Below are positions 27,130-36,217 of a stretch of DNA of 64,000 bases, piece by piece (positions within the stretch are counted from its first letter, which is position 1; each line of letters starts with the position of its first letter). The stretch is taken from the NCBI GenBank assembly GCA_048158365.1, contig JBLLNL010000002.1, one strand, 5' to 3'. A program made the position numbers and the translations under genes. This stretch comes from Azoarcus_F sp048158365. GTDB taxonomy: Bacteria > Pseudomonadota > Gammaproteobacteria > Burkholderiales > Rhodocyclaceae. The notes below the pieces were generated by a model, which was given only the letters and a program-made list of their open reading frames with translations, was not told where the DNA came from and ran no database searches.

Positions 27130-28056
27130 ATGCGTTACACCTTGCGCCAGATGGGCGTCTTCGTGGAGATCGCCCGCTGCGGGAACGTGTCCGTTGCGGC
27201 CCGCAAGCTGAACATGTCCCAGTCGGCGAGCAGTGCGGCACTCGGCGAGCTCGAGCGCCAGTTCGACCGCCAGGTGTTCGACCGGGACGGCAAGCGGCTG
27301 CATCTGAACGAATGGGGCAGGGCCTTGCTGCCCTTCGCGATCGAACTGCTCGACCGCGCGTCGGAAATCGAGAGCCTGCTGCGCGATGACGACGCGCTGG
27401 GAGACCTGCATATCGGCGCCACCCTGACCATCGGCAACTATCTCGCGACGCTGATCGTCGCCGAATTCCTGCAAACACATCCGGAGTCGCGAATCCGGCT
27501 GCAGGTCTTCAACACCGCCACCGTGATCGAGAAGGTTGCCAGCCACCAGATCGATCTCGGATTGATCGAGGGCACGTGTCGCCACCCCGAGATAGACGTC
27601 GAGCCATGGGTGGACGACGAACTGACGGTCTTCTGTTCGCCCGGGCATCCGCTGGCGGAGGCCGGACCCGTTGCGACGGTGGCGCTGCGCTCGCAGGCCT
27701 GGATTTTGCGTGAGCAGGGCTCGGGCACACGCGAGACCTTCGATCAGGCGACTCGTCACTGGCAACCGGGTCTGAACGTCCGTCTCGAGCTCGAACATAC
27801 CGAAGCGGTGAAGCGGGCGGTCGAATGTGGGCTCGGGCTGGGTTGCATATCGAAGCTGGCGCTGCGCGACGCGTTCCGTCGAGGCAGCCTGGTACCGCTG
27901 GACACACCCGAACTCGACCTGCGACGGCGGTTTCATTTCCTGTGGCGCAAGGGCAAATACCACAATGGTGCGATGCGTCGCTTCCTGACCCGTTGCCGGG
28001 ATCTGACCGCGGGCGTGCGCAACAGTCATGAGATCCGTCTGCCGATGATTCCATAA
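27130..28056 (+). CDS. finR: LysR-type regulator, FinR-like
   Basis: This 308-residue LysR regulator has an N-terminal winged helix-turn-helix (MRYTLRQMGVFVEIARCGNVSVAARKLNMSQSASSAALGELERQFDRQVFDR) and a C-terminal periplasmic-binding-protein-like effector domain (LHIGATLTIGNYLATLIVAEFLQTHPESRIRLQVFNT onwards). Its arrangement divergent from fpr is the one known from Pseudomonas putida, where FinR activates fprA under superoxide and related stress. The C-terminal signal-sensing details are not evident from sequence. ATG 27130 is the only sensible start; its ribosome-binding site is weak. Confidence 0.85.
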   Translation: MRYTLRQMGVFVEIARCGNVSVAARKLNMSQSASSAALGELERQFDRQVFDRDGKRLHLNEWGRALLPFAIELLDRASEIESLLRDDDALGDLHIGATLTIGNYLATLIVAEFLQTHPESRIRLQVFNTATVIEKVASHQIDLGLIEGTCRHPEIDVEPWVDDELTVFCSPGHPLAEAGPVATVALRSQAWILREQGSGTRETFDQATRHWQPGLNVRLELEHTEAVKRAVECGLGLGCISKLALRDAFRRGSLVPLDTPELDLRRRFHFLWRKGKYHNGAMRRFLTRCRDLTAGVRNSHEIRLPMIP

Positions 28057-28226
28057 CGGGCCGCATGCGCCTGGCAGAGCCCTGCTCCGGCCCGGCCCCA
28101 CGCCCGGTGTCGGGCATCATCGGCCGCTGCAGCGGGCCGGTCGATTGGTGATCCCCGGACCGCGCAGGTACCATCGACGGGTTTTCGACTCGTCACCGCC
28201 CTTCCCGGGCTGGCCTTCACTGGCTG

Positions 28227-29555
28227 ATGACCCGACTCCTGAATCTCCTTGCCGCCGCTTTTCTGTACTTCGCGCTCGATCACTGGCTCGTGCCCGAAAT
28301 GGGGCCGGCTGGCAGTGGCATCGCGATCATGGTGGCGATCGGCTGGTTGTGGCTGAGCGAGGCGCTGCATGTGAGCGTGACCGCCTTGCTGGTGCCGCTG
28401 CTGGCCACGGCCAGCAGCGTCCTGAGCTTCGATCAGGCCCTGAGCCAGTTCGCCGATCCGGTCATCTTCCTGTTTCTGGGCGGCTTTGCGCTGGCCGCCG
28501 GACTGCAGCGGCAGGGGCTGGACCGCTGGATGGCGGGATGGGTCATCAGCAAGGCAGGAAGCCGCGTGGATGTCGCGGCGCGCTACCTTTTCTGGCTCAC
28601 CGCGCTGTTATCGATGTGGATCAGCAACACCGCCACTGCGGCGATGATGCTGCCGCTCGCGCTGGGCTTGCTGTCACCCCTTCGACCGGAACGGCATCGC
28701 TCTACCTACCTCTACGTGCTGCTCGGCGTTGCCTTTTCGGCCAACATCGGCGGTATCGGCACGCTGGTCGGCAGCCCGCCGAATGCGATCGCGGCGTCCA
28801 ACGTCGGCATCGGGTTCGCGCAGTGGATGCTGATCGGGATTCCGATGGTGGTGCTGATGCTGCCCGCGATGGAGTTTGCGCTGCGTTTCGCGATACGCCC
28901 GGATCTGGAGGTCGAGATCGAACGGCCGTCGGTCGCGATGTCCTGGTCGCGACCACACACCCTGATGCTGCTGGTGTTTCTGTTGGCAGTCACGCTGTGG
29001 GTGTTCGGCCGTCCGCTGAACGAACTGCTCGGCATCGGGCGGGGTTATGACGCGGCGGTGGCGCTGACGGCGCTGGTGCTGCTGCATGCGCTGCGCCTGG
29101 CGCGCTGGAAGGACATCGAGCGCAGCGCGGACTGGGGCGTGCTGCTGCTGTTCGGCGGGGGGCTCACACTGAGCCGGGTCCTCGACGAAAGCGGGGCCGG
29201 GGCCTGGCTCGCTACCCAGTTGGGCGGACCGTTCGCGGCGATGCCGGTATTGCTGAGCCTGATCCTGATGATCCTGTTCGCGATGTTGCTGACCGAGGTG
29301 ACCAGCAATACCGCCAGTGCCGCGCTGCTGGTACCGCTGTTCATCGGCATGGCGCCGCAGATCGACGCGTTGCCGATCGCGGTCGTGGTTGCGATCTCGA
29401 CCTCTTGTGCCTTCCTGCTGCCGGTTGCCACGCCACCGAACGCAATCATCTTCGGCAGCGGTCACGTGCCGCAGCGGCAGATGATCCGCTGCGGGTTGTG
29501 GGTCAGTCTGATCGTGTTGCCGGTGCTGTTTGGCGCAGCAGCGGTGTTGCGCTGA
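28227..29555 (+). CDS. SLC13/DASS family anion permease
   Basis: This 442-residue inner-membrane carrier of the divalent anion:Na+ symporter family has about 11 hydrophobic segments and the duplicated hairpin signatures SNTATAAMMLPLAL (residues about 131-145) and SNTASAALLVPLFI, the sodium- and substrate-binding SNT motifs. Also visible is the ANIGGIGTLVGSPPNAIAASN loop, and FLLPVATPPNAIIFGSGHV near the end. The substrate could be a dicarboxylate, sulfate or phosphate-like anion. Convergent with gcvP, with 22 bases between stops covered by a stem-loop. Confidence 0.87.
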   Translation: MTRLLNLLAAAFLYFALDHWLVPEMGPAGSGIAIMVAIGWLWLSEALHVSVTALLVPLLATASSVLSFDQALSQFADPVIFLFLGGFALAAGLQRQGLDRWMAGWVISKAGSRVDVAARYLFWLTALLSMWISNTATAAMMLPLALGLLSPLRPERHRSTYLYVLLGVAFSANIGGIGTLVGSPPNAIAASNVGIGFAQWMLIGIPMVVLMLPAMEFALRFAIRPDLEVEIERPSVAMSWSRPHTLMLLVFLLAVTLWVFGRPLNELLGIGRGYDAAVALTALVLLHALRLARWKDIERSADWGVLLLFGGGLTLSRVLDESGAGAWLATQLGGPFAAMPVLLSLILMILFAMLLTEVTSNTASAALLVPLFIGMAPQIDALPIAVVVAISTSCAFLLPVATPPNAIIFGSGHVPQRQMIRCGLWVSLIVLPVLFGAAAVLR

Positions 29556-29581
29556 CCGCGGGGTCTCGCCAGCCGCGTCAG
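29552..29581. terminator. Stem-loop spanning both stop codons of convergent SLC13 and gcvP
   Basis: CTGAC-C-GCGG (29552-29561) pairs with CCGC-GTCAG (29573-29581), a 9-bp stem with one bulged C around an 11-base loop. It covers the SLC13 stop and the gcvP stop. No T-tract follows on either strand, so it may be a shared bidirectional terminator of weak type or a 3'-end stabiliser. Confidence 0.4.
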
Positions 29582-32475
29582 GCTTCGTCGTAGGCGCTCA
29601 TCGGCACGCAAGCACAGAACAGGTTGCGGTCGCCATACACGTCGTCGATGCGGTTCACGGTCGGCCAGAACTTGTTGTGCGCGACCCAGGGCAGCGGAAA
29701 TACCGCCTGCTCCCGGCTGTAAGGGCGTGTCCACTCTCCGACCAGGTCCGACTGGGTGTGGGGCGCATGCACCAGCGGGTTGTCCTCGCGCGTCCAGCGC
29801 CCATGCTCGATCTCGCGGATTTCGTTGCGGATGGCGATCATCGCGGCGATGAATCGGTCGAGTTCGCCCAGGTCCTCGGATTCGGTCGGTTCCACCATGA
29901 TGGTGCCGGCGACCGGGAATGACATGGTCGGCGCGTGAAAACCGTAATCCATCAGACGCTTGGCGATGTCGACTTCCGACACGCCGGTGGCCGCCTTGAT
30001 CGGCCGGATGTCGAGAATGCACTCGTGCGCGACCCGGCCCCGGCTGCCGGTGTACAGCACCGGGTAGTGATCGGCGAGCCGGTTGGCGATGTAGTTGGCA
30101 TTGAGGATCGCGATCTCGGTGGCCTTCCTGAGTCCCTCGCCACCCATCATCGTGATGTACATCCACGAGATGGGCAGGATGCTGGCCGAACCGAACGGGG
30201 CGGCCGACACTGCACCCTGGCCCTTGTTGGGCCGATCGTCATCACCTGTCGGTGACACCACGTGATCGGCCATGAAGGGGGCCAGGTGCGCGGCGAGGCC
30301 GATCGGGCCCATGCCCGGTCCGCCGCCGCCGTGCGGGATACAGAATGTCTTGTGCAGATTCATGTGCGACACGTCGGCGCCGATGGCGGCCGGCGAGGTC
30401 AGGCCGACCTGCGCGTTCAGGTTGGCGCCATCCATGTAGACCTGTCCGCCGTGCGCATGCACGGTCGCGCAGATCTCGCGCACCGCCTCTTCGAACACGC
30501 CATGGGTCGACGGATAGGTGATCATCAGCGCGGCGAGCTCGTTCGCGTACTGTGCGGCCTTGGCCTTGAGGTCGGCGACATCGATGTTGCCGCTGTCGTC
30601 GCACGCGACCACCACCACGCGCATGCCGCACATCTGTGCGGTCGCGGGGTTGGTGCCGTGCGCCGACTTGGGGATCAGGCAGACCTTGCGCTGCGACTCG
30701 CCGCGACTGGCGTGATAGCGCGCGATCGCGACCAGACCCGCGTACTCGCCCTGCGCACCCGAATTCGGCTGCATCGAGATCGCCGGGAAACCGGTGATCG
30801 CGCGCAATTGGTCCGCCAGTCCGTTGATCAGGGCCAGGTAACCTTGCGCCTGGTCGAGCGGCGCGAAGGGATGCATCTGCCCGAATTCGGCCCAGGTGAC
30901 CGGAATCATCTCGCTGGTCGCATTGAGCTTCATCGTGCAGGAGCCGAGCGAGATCATCGAGTGATCGAGCGCGAGGTCGCGGTTCTGCAACCTCTTAAGA
31001 TAGCGCAGCATCTCGTGTTCGGTGTGGTGCGCGTTGAACACCGGATGGGTGAGGATCGCATCCTCGCGCAGGAAACCCGCGGGCAGATTTCCGCCGTGTG
31101 CATACACGACCGCGTCGAGCATCGCGAGATCGGCGTCGGCACCGAAAAGCCCCAGCAGTGCGCTCAGGTCGGCGCGGGTGGTGGTTTCGTCCAGCGACAG
31201 GCCCACGCGGGTCTCGTTGACCCGGCGCAGGTTGTAGCCGGCGTCGACCGCCGCGGACACGATCGCATCGGAACGTGCCCCGGTATCGATCTGAATCGTG
31301 TCGAAGAACTGTTCGGCGACGATATCGAAACCGGCGCGCTTGATGCCTTCGGCCAGCATCGCGGTGAAGCGATGGATGCGCGCTGCGATCGTGCGCAGGC
31401 CGTCAGGGCCGTGATACACGGCGTAGAAGCCGGCCATGTTGGCCAGGAGCACCTGCGATGTGCAGATATTGGAATTGGCCTTCTCGCGCCGGATGTGCTG
31501 TTCGCGGGTCTGCAGCGTCATGCGCAGCGCGGTCTTGCCGCGCACATCCCTCGAGACGCCGATGATGCGACCCGGCATCGCGCGCACGTTCGCCTCGCGG
31601 GTCGCGAAGAAGGCCGCGTGCGGTCCGCCGAAGCCCATCGGCACGCCGAATCGCTGCGACGAGCCGAACGCGATGTCGGCACCCATGTCGCCGGGCGATT
31701 TCAGCAAGACCAGCGCCATCAGGTCGGAAGCGACTGCGGTGACCGCCCCTGCAGCCTTCAGCGCGGTGATCACCGGTGCGAGGTCGAGCACTTCGCCGCG
31801 ATCGTTCGGATACTGCAGCAGCGCGCCGAACACGTCGTGGCACGCCGCCTCGCAGGCCGGTCCGGATACCAGTTCGAAGCCGAAATAGCCGGCTCGCGTG
31901 CGCACTACGTCCAGCGTCTGCGGGAAGCAGGCCTCATCGACGAAGAACGCATTGGACTTCGACTTGCTGACCCGGCGTGCCATCGCCATCGCCTCGGCCG
32001 CCGCGGTGGCCTCGTCCAGCAGCGATGCATTGGCGAGTTCCAGCCCGGTCAGATCGATCACCATCTGCTGGAAGTTCAGCAGCGCCTCCAGCCGGCCCTG
32101 AGCAATTTCGGCCTGGTAGGGCGTGTAGGCGGTGTACCAGCCCGGGTTCTCCATCACGTTGCGCAGGATCACTGCGGGGGTGTGGGTGCCGTAATAACCC
32201 ATGCCGATCAGCGACCGCTTGACGCGATTGCGCCCGGCAATCGACCGCAGGTCTGCCAATGCCTCATGTTCCGGCCGGGCCGCCGCCAGTGCGAGCGGCA
32301 CGCTCAACCGGATGTCGGCGGGTACGGTCTGCGCGATGAGCTCATCGACCGAGCCTGCACCGATGGTCTCGAGCATGGCCGCGACCTCGGTCGCATTCGG
32401 TCCGATATGGCGACCGATGAAGGCGTCGCGTTGTTCAAGCGTGTTCAGGGGGGCGTTGAGCGGATGGGCTGACAT
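29578..32475 (-). CDS. gcvP: Glycine dehydrogenase (decarboxylating), P protein
   Basis: This 965-residue single-chain PLP enzyme decarboxylates glycine and hands the aminomethyl group to lipoylated GcvH; E. coli GcvP is 957. The N-terminal half (inactive fold) begins TLEQRDAFIGRHIGPNATEVAAMLETIG and includes GYYGTHTPAVILRNVMENPGWYTAYTPYQAEIAQGRLE. The C-terminal catalytic half has the PLP lysine in SHMNLHKTFCIPHGGGGPGMGP and SWMYITMMGGEGLRKAT. The ATG at 32475 is at the family start. It is last in gcvT-gcvH-gcvP, 44 bases after gcvH. Confidence 0.96.
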   Translation of the reverse strand: MSAHPLNAPLNTLEQRDAFIGRHIGPNATEVAAMLETIGAGSVDELIAQTVPADIRLSVPLALAAARPEHEALADLRSIAGRNRVKRSLIGMGYYGTHTPAVILRNVMENPGWYTAYTPYQAEIAQGRLEALLNFQQMVIDLTGLELANASLLDEATAAAEAMAMARRVSKSKSNAFFVDEACFPQTLDVVRTRAGYFGFELVSGPACEAACHDVFGALLQYPNDRGEVLDLAPVITALKAAGAVTAVASDLMALVLLKSPGDMGADIAFGSSQRFGVPMGFGGPHAAFFATREANVRAMPGRIIGVSRDVRGKTALRMTLQTREQHIRREKANSNICTSQVLLANMAGFYAVYHGPDGLRTIAARIHRFTAMLAEGIKRAGFDIVAEQFFDTIQIDTGARSDAIVSAAVDAGYNLRRVNETRVGLSLDETTTRADLSALLGLFGADADLAMLDAVVYAHGGNLPAGFLREDAILTHPVFNAHHTEHEMLRYLKRLQNRDLALDHSMISLGSCTMKLNATSEMIPVTWAEFGQMHPFAPLDQAQGYLALINGLADQLRAITGFPAISMQPNSGAQGEYAGLVAIARYHASRGESQRKVCLIPKSAHGTNPATAQMCGMRVVVVACDDSGNIDVADLKAKAAQYANELAALMITYPSTHGVFEEAVREICATVHAHGGQVYMDGANLNAQVGLTSPAAIGADVSHMNLHKTFCIPHGGGGPGMGPIGLAAHLAPFMADHVVSPTGDDDRPNKGQGAVSAAPFGSASILPISWMYITMMGGEGLRKATEIAILNANYIANRLADHYPVLYTGSRGRVAHECILDIRPIKAATGVSEVDIAKRLMDYGFHAPTMSFPVAGTIMVEPTESEDLGELDRFIAAMIAIRNEIREIEHGRWTREDNPLVHAPHTQSDLVGEWTRPYSREQAVFPLPWVAHNKFWPTVNRIDDVYGDRNLFCACVPMSAYDEA

Positions 32476-32519
32476 GGGGCGATCCGGGTTTGGCTTGGGT
32501 GGATGGGCGCGGCAGGCGC

Positions 32520-32903
32520 TCAGTTGTTGGCAATCTCGGCCTGATAAGCGGCTGCGTCGAGAAACGAGGGCAGGTCTGCCGCGTCCGCTCGGATGCGGAA
32601 CAGCCAGTTGCCGTACGCGTCGGCATTGACCGATTCGGGTGCGTCGGCCGCGCCCTGATTGGATGCGACGATCTCGCCGGCGACCGGCGCGTAGATGTCC
32701 GATGCGGCCTTTACGGACTCGACCACCGCGCAGGCTTCGCCGGCCTCGACGCTGCGGCCGGTATCCGGGAGCTCGAGGAACACGATGTCGCCCAGGGCTT
32801 CCTGCGCATGGTCGGTGATGCCGACGGTCAGCGTGCCGTCGTCTTCGACGCGGATCCATTCGTGCGATCGGGTGTAATGCAGTGCGGCCGGGATGTTGCT
32901 CAT
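32520..32903 (-). CDS. gcvH: Glycine cleavage system H protein
   Basis: This 127-residue lipoyl carrier shuttles the aminomethyl group between GcvP, GcvT and the dihydrolipoamide dehydrogenase. It opens with IPAALHYTRSHEWIRVEDDGTLTVGITDHAQEALGDIVFLELPDTG and carries the lipoylation lysine in VESVKAASDIYAPVAGEIV. Length is typical (E. coli 129). It sits between gcvT (89 bases upstream) and gcvP (44 bases downstream), under the same riboswitch. Confidence 0.96.
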   Translation of the reverse strand: MSNIPAALHYTRSHEWIRVEDDGTLTVGITDHAQEALGDIVFLELPDTGRSVEAGEACAVVESVKAASDIYAPVAGEIVASNQGAADAPESVNADAYGNWLFRIRADAADLPSFLDAAAYQAEIANN

Positions 32904-32992
32904 TGTCGATCTCCTAAAGGGGCGGCAGCGATACTGTCGCGGGCTGAGGTTGAAGCGTGTGGTGAATGTCCGTAGGTCAGGCGGCGCGAAGC

Positions 32993-34090
32993 TCAGTCGA
33001 TCAGCGACCGTCCGTTGCGCACGAAGGGCAGCTTGATCGTGCGCGCCGCCAGGCGCCGGCCGCGTACGTCCACTTCGACCTTGGTGCCCGCCTGCACGCT
33101 CATCGGCACGCGCGCGAACGCGATCGATTTCTGCAACGTGGGCGAGAAGCTGCCGCTGGTGGTTTCGCCGTCGCCGTTCGGGGTGAAGACGGTCATGTGG
33201 GCGCGCAGCACGCCCTTGTCCTCGAGAATCAGACCGATCAGGCTCTTGCTACGCGGATGGGCGGTCAATGCGTCGCGCCCGATGAAGTCGCGTTCGTCGT
33301 CGCGCAGGTCGACGGTCCAGCCCAGGCCGGCATCGAGCGGCGACACGTTCTCGTCCATGTCCTGACCGTACAGGTTCATGCCGGCCTCGAGCCGCAACGT
33401 GTCACGCGCGCCCAGTCCGCAAGGCCTCACGCCGGCGCCGACCAGCGCATTCCACATATCTGCGGCGCGGCTCGCTGGCACGGTGATCTCCAGACCGTCC
33501 TCGCCGGTATAGCCGGTGCGCGCGATCATCAGGTCGCCCAGGCGGGCGGCGCTGAACGGCGCGGGCAGTCCACGCGCCGTGTTGATCTCGAGGATGACCC
33601 GCGCGGCGCGCTCGATGGCCTTCGGTCCCTGTATCGCGATCATCGCCAGATCACGACGGCTCTCCAGCGTCACGTTCGCGCCCAGCGACGCGATCTGTCT
33701 GCGCATCCACGCGACGTCCTTGTCGGCGGTGCCGGCATTGACGACGATCCGGTACTCGCCGTCGGAGATGCGGTAGACGATAAGGTCGTCGATGACGCCG
33801 CCGTTTTCGTTGAGCATGCACGAGTACAGCGCCTTGCCGGGCGACTGCAGGCGCGCGACATCATTGGCAAGCAATCGACGCAGGTAGTCCCTGGCATCCG
33901 CGCCCGACAGGTCGAGCGCGAGCATGTGAGAGACGTCGAACATGCCTGCGTCCGTCCGCACCGCATGATGTTCCTCGATCTGCGACCCGTAGTTGACCGG
34001 CATGTCCCATCCGGCGAAATCGACCATGCGGGCGCCAGCGGCGACATGACAGTCGTGGAGAGGGGTGTGCTTGGATGGCGGGGTGTTCAT
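32993..34090 (-). CDS. gcvT: Glycine cleavage system T protein, aminomethyltransferase
   Basis: This 365-residue THF-dependent aminomethyltransferase releases ammonia from the aminomethyl-lipoyl arm and forms 5,10-methylene-THF. It begins KHTPLHDCHVAAGARMVDFAGWDMPVNYGSQIEEHHAVRTDAGMFDVSHM (active-site and folate region), then the central NENGGVIDDLIVYRI, ARTGYTGEDGLEITVP, LRLEAGMNLYGQDMDENVSPLDAGLGW and a C-terminal barrel. E. coli GcvT is 364. It is first in the operon; the ATG at 34090 follows the riboswitch by about 65 bases. Confidence 0.96.
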   Translation of the reverse strand: MNTPPSKHTPLHDCHVAAGARMVDFAGWDMPVNYGSQIEEHHAVRTDAGMFDVSHMLALDLSGADARDYLRRLLANDVARLQSPGKALYSCMLNENGGVIDDLIVYRISDGEYRIVVNAGTADKDVAWMRRQIASLGANVTLESRRDLAMIAIQGPKAIERAARVILEINTARGLPAPFSAARLGDLMIARTGYTGEDGLEITVPASRAADMWNALVGAGVRPCGLGARDTLRLEAGMNLYGQDMDENVSPLDAGLGWTVDLRDDERDFIGRDALTAHPRSKSLIGLILEDKGVLRAHMTVFTPNGDGETTSGSFSPTLQKSIAFARVPMSVQAGTKVEVDVRGRRLAARTIKLPFVRNGRSLID

Positions 34091-34156
34091 GGACGCTCTC
34101 CGGCGAAAAGGTGATGGCTGTGGACCCTCCCTGCCGGCATCGACAGGTCGTATCCC

Positions 34157-34352
34157 CATCTGTCCCTTGTACCTGAGAGATTCCGGCGACGCCAGTGGCG
34201 ATCGGACCCGGGTGCCCCTTCGGTGGATGCCCGGCCCAAGCGGGGCCGGCATCTCTCTCCAGAATCTTGTTCCGGGCGCGGTCCGTTTGCCTGAGCGGTT
34301 CCGGGGAGGTTGCGCCTTCGGCGACTCGCTGGGAGTGCTCTCCCGCGCCTGG
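34157..34352 (-). promoter_or_regulatory. Tandem glycine riboswitch upstream of gcvT
   Basis: Read on the minus strand, aptamer I (34349 down to 34274) starts GGCGCGGGAGAG, contains the conserved CGCCGAAGGCGCAACC and CGCTCAGGCAAACGGACCG, and closes with CCGCGCCC pairing back to its start. Aptamer II (about 34264 down to 34159) has TCTGGAGAGAG, CACCGAAGGGGCA and ATCTCTCAGGTACAAGGGACAGA. Both cores match the gcvT class, separated by a short linker. It should switch gcvTHP on at high glycine. No strong T-tract terminator follows, so control is probably of translation of gcvT. Confidence 0.92.
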
Positions 34353-34357
34353 AGCGC

Positions 34358-34386
34358 ACGATAACATCGGCCGTCCACGGAGGCAA
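34358..34386 (-). promoter_or_regulatory. Predicted sigma-70 promoter of gcvTHP
   Basis: On the minus strand TTGCCT (34386-34381) and TATCGT (34363-34358) are separated by 17 bases. Transcription would begin near 34351, exactly where aptamer I begins, which is typical for riboswitch leaders. The -10 hexamer matches consensus at only four positions. Confidence 0.5.
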
Positions 34387-34429
34387 TCGTCGATGCGGTG
34401 TGTCGTGTGCGTTTGCTATGATCGCTTCC

Positions 34430-35296
34430 ATGAAAGCATCCAGGAGTGTCTTCAAGCTCATGCGCGGCCTGCGTCATCATGTGCGCGAGTGGGGCTCGCC
34501 GGGTTCGCCACGACTGTTCTTGCTGCATGGCTGGGGTGACATGTCGATCAGTTTTCAGTTCGTGGTCGATGCGCTGCAGCGCGACTGGCACGTGATCGCG
34601 CCGGACTGGCGCGGTTTCGGTCTGTCCGAACGCAGGGGCGATGCGTACTGGTTTCCCGATTACGTCGGTGATCTGGATGCGCTGTTGAACGAATACTCGC
34701 CGCACGAACCCGCAACTCTGATAGGGCACAGCATGGGTGGAAACGTCGCCTGCCTTTACGCGGGCACCCGGCCGGCGCGTGTATCAAAGGTGGTGGGCAT
34801 GGATGCTTTCGGGCTGCCCGATCGATCCAGCGAGCAGGCGCCGGGCCGTCTGGAGAAATGGCTGGGGCAGCTCTGTGCGCCACATGGGTTTCGATCCTAC
34901 CCGGACGAGGAGGCGTTCGCGCGCAGGATGATGCGGGACAACCCGCGACTCGATGCAGCGCGCGCGCGCTTCCTCGCGGCGCACATGACCGAAGCCGATG
35001 GCGAGGGTGGGCTGCGGGTGGCAATCGATGCGGCGCACCGCAACGTCAATCCGGTTCTGTATCGGCGGGCCGAGGCCGAAAGTTGCTGGCGTCGGGTCAG
35101 CGCGCCGGTGTTGTGGCTGGTGCAGGCCGATCCTGCCTGGCGCCGGTCCACGGGCATCGGCGATGACGTTTATCGGGCAGGCGCGGCCTGTTTCCGGCGT
35201 TTCAGTGAAGTGACAGTCCCGGATAGCGGTCATAATATGCATCACGATCAACCGGCGTTCGTCGCGGCCGAGATCGAGAATTTTGCAAGCCACTGA
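34430..35296 (+). CDS. Alpha/beta hydrolase
   Basis: This 288-residue alpha/beta-fold hydrolase has the oxyanion region LFLLHGWGDMSISFQFV, the nucleophile elbow LIGHSMGGNVACLYAG (Ser), an acid in APVLWLVQADPAW, and the catalytic His in VPDSGHNMHHDQPAFVAAEIENF. The cap region carries RLEKWLGQLCAPHGFRSYPDEEAFARRM. The substrate is unknown. The start is uncertain: ATG 34430 is used, 34418 and 34460 are in frame too, and none has a strong ribosome site. Its promoter must overlap the gcvT control region on the other strand. It heads a co-directional run through rluB. Confidence 0.78.
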   Translation: MKASRSVFKLMRGLRHHVREWGSPGSPRLFLLHGWGDMSISFQFVVDALQRDWHVIAPDWRGFGLSERRGDAYWFPDYVGDLDALLNEYSPHEPATLIGHSMGGNVACLYAGTRPARVSKVVGMDAFGLPDRSSEQAPGRLEKWLGQLCAPHGFRSYPDEEAFARRMMRDNPRLDAARARFLAAHMTEADGEGGLRVAIDAAHRNVNPVLYRRAEAESCWRRVSAPVLWLVQADPAWRRSTGIGDDVYRAGAACFRRFSEVTVPDSGHNMHHDQPAFVAAEIENFASH

Positions 35297-35338
35297 TGTT
35301 CGGCACGCAGACCGCCCGCATCCGTCGTACCGAATCAA

Positions 35339-36169
35339 ATGAACGCAGACCTGCATTGTCACTCTACCGTGTCCGACGGCTGGCTTTCGCCGGGCGAAGT
35401 GGTCGCGCGCGCCGCGGCCAACGGCGTGACCTTGCTCGCGCTGACCGATCATGACGAACTGGGGGGCGTGGACGAGGCCATCGCTGCTGCCAAGAGGCTG
35501 CGACTGAGGTTCGTGGCGGGCGTCGAGATCTCGGTGTCCTGCTTCGGCGAGACGATCCATGTGGTCGGACTGGGCGTCGATCACCACGACAGCGAACTGG
35601 TCGAAGGACTGGCCGGCATCCGGCGAGGCCGCGCCGCGCGCGCACGACGTATCGGTGAGGCCCTCGCTGCGGTTGGTATCCGCGACGCGCTGGAGGGGGC
35701 GCGCGGCTTTGCCGGCAATCCGGATCTGGTCGGTCGCGCGCACTTCGCCCGTCATCTGGTGCACATCGGTCTGATGCCGGATGTGAACACGGTTTTTCGC
35801 TACTATCTCGCCAAGGGCAAACCCGGGTACATCGAGCACGAATGGGCATCCATGGATGACGCACTGCGCTGGATTCGCGGGGCAGGCGGGATTGCGGTGC
35901 TCGCCCATCCGGCGCGTTATCGCCTGTCCGAGCAACAAATGGGTACGATGCTCGACCGCTTCGTCGCCGGTGGCGGGGAGGGGATCGAAGTCGTCTCGGG
36001 CGCCCATACGCATGACGAGATGCTGAAGTTCGCGTCGGTCGCGCGCAGGCGGGGGTTGCTCGCGTCCCGAGCGTCGGATTTCCATGGCGCGGACGAGAGC
36101 CCGGTCGATCTCGGACGATGCTCGCCGCTTCCGCCGGACCTGGTGCCGGTGTGGACGCGCCTGTGTTGA
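35339..36169 (+). CDS. rnm: RNase AM, PHP-domain 5'-3' exoribonuclease (formerly YciV/TrpH)
   Basis: This 276-residue PHP-fold metallohydrolase matches E. coli RNase AM (293), which matures the 5' ends of 5S, 16S and 23S rRNA and degrades short oligonucleotides. Metal-binding motifs are DLHCHSTVSDG, TDHDELGGVDEA, VEISVS, IHVVGLGVDHHD, VLAHPARYRL and the final SDFHG. Middle residues RARRIGEALAAVGIRDALEGA and GRAHFARHLVHIG match the family closely. ATG 35339 places the first motif at residue 4, slightly shorter than E. coli. It is followed by yciO, as in E. coli. Confidence 0.9.
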   Translation: MNADLHCHSTVSDGWLSPGEVVARAAANGVTLLALTDHDELGGVDEAIAAAKRLRLRFVAGVEISVSCFGETIHVVGLGVDHHDSELVEGLAGIRRGRAARARRIGEALAAVGIRDALEGARGFAGNPDLVGRAHFARHLVHIGLMPDVNTVFRYYLAKGKPGYIEHEWASMDDALRWIRGAGGIAVLAHPARYRLSEQQMGTMLDRFVAGGGEGIEVVSGAHTHDEMLKFASVARRRGLLASRASDFHGADESPVDLGRCSPLPPDLVPVWTRLC

Positions 36170-36217
36170 ATCGACGCCCACGTCCTTCCTACTGACCAAG
36201 ATTACGGCAAGAGAGCA

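Noticed and set aside
30262..32472. A 736-codon open frame on the plus strand
   Set aside because: It lies entirely opposite gcvP, whose protein is a full match to a known family; the frame is open only because of high GC and codon bias.
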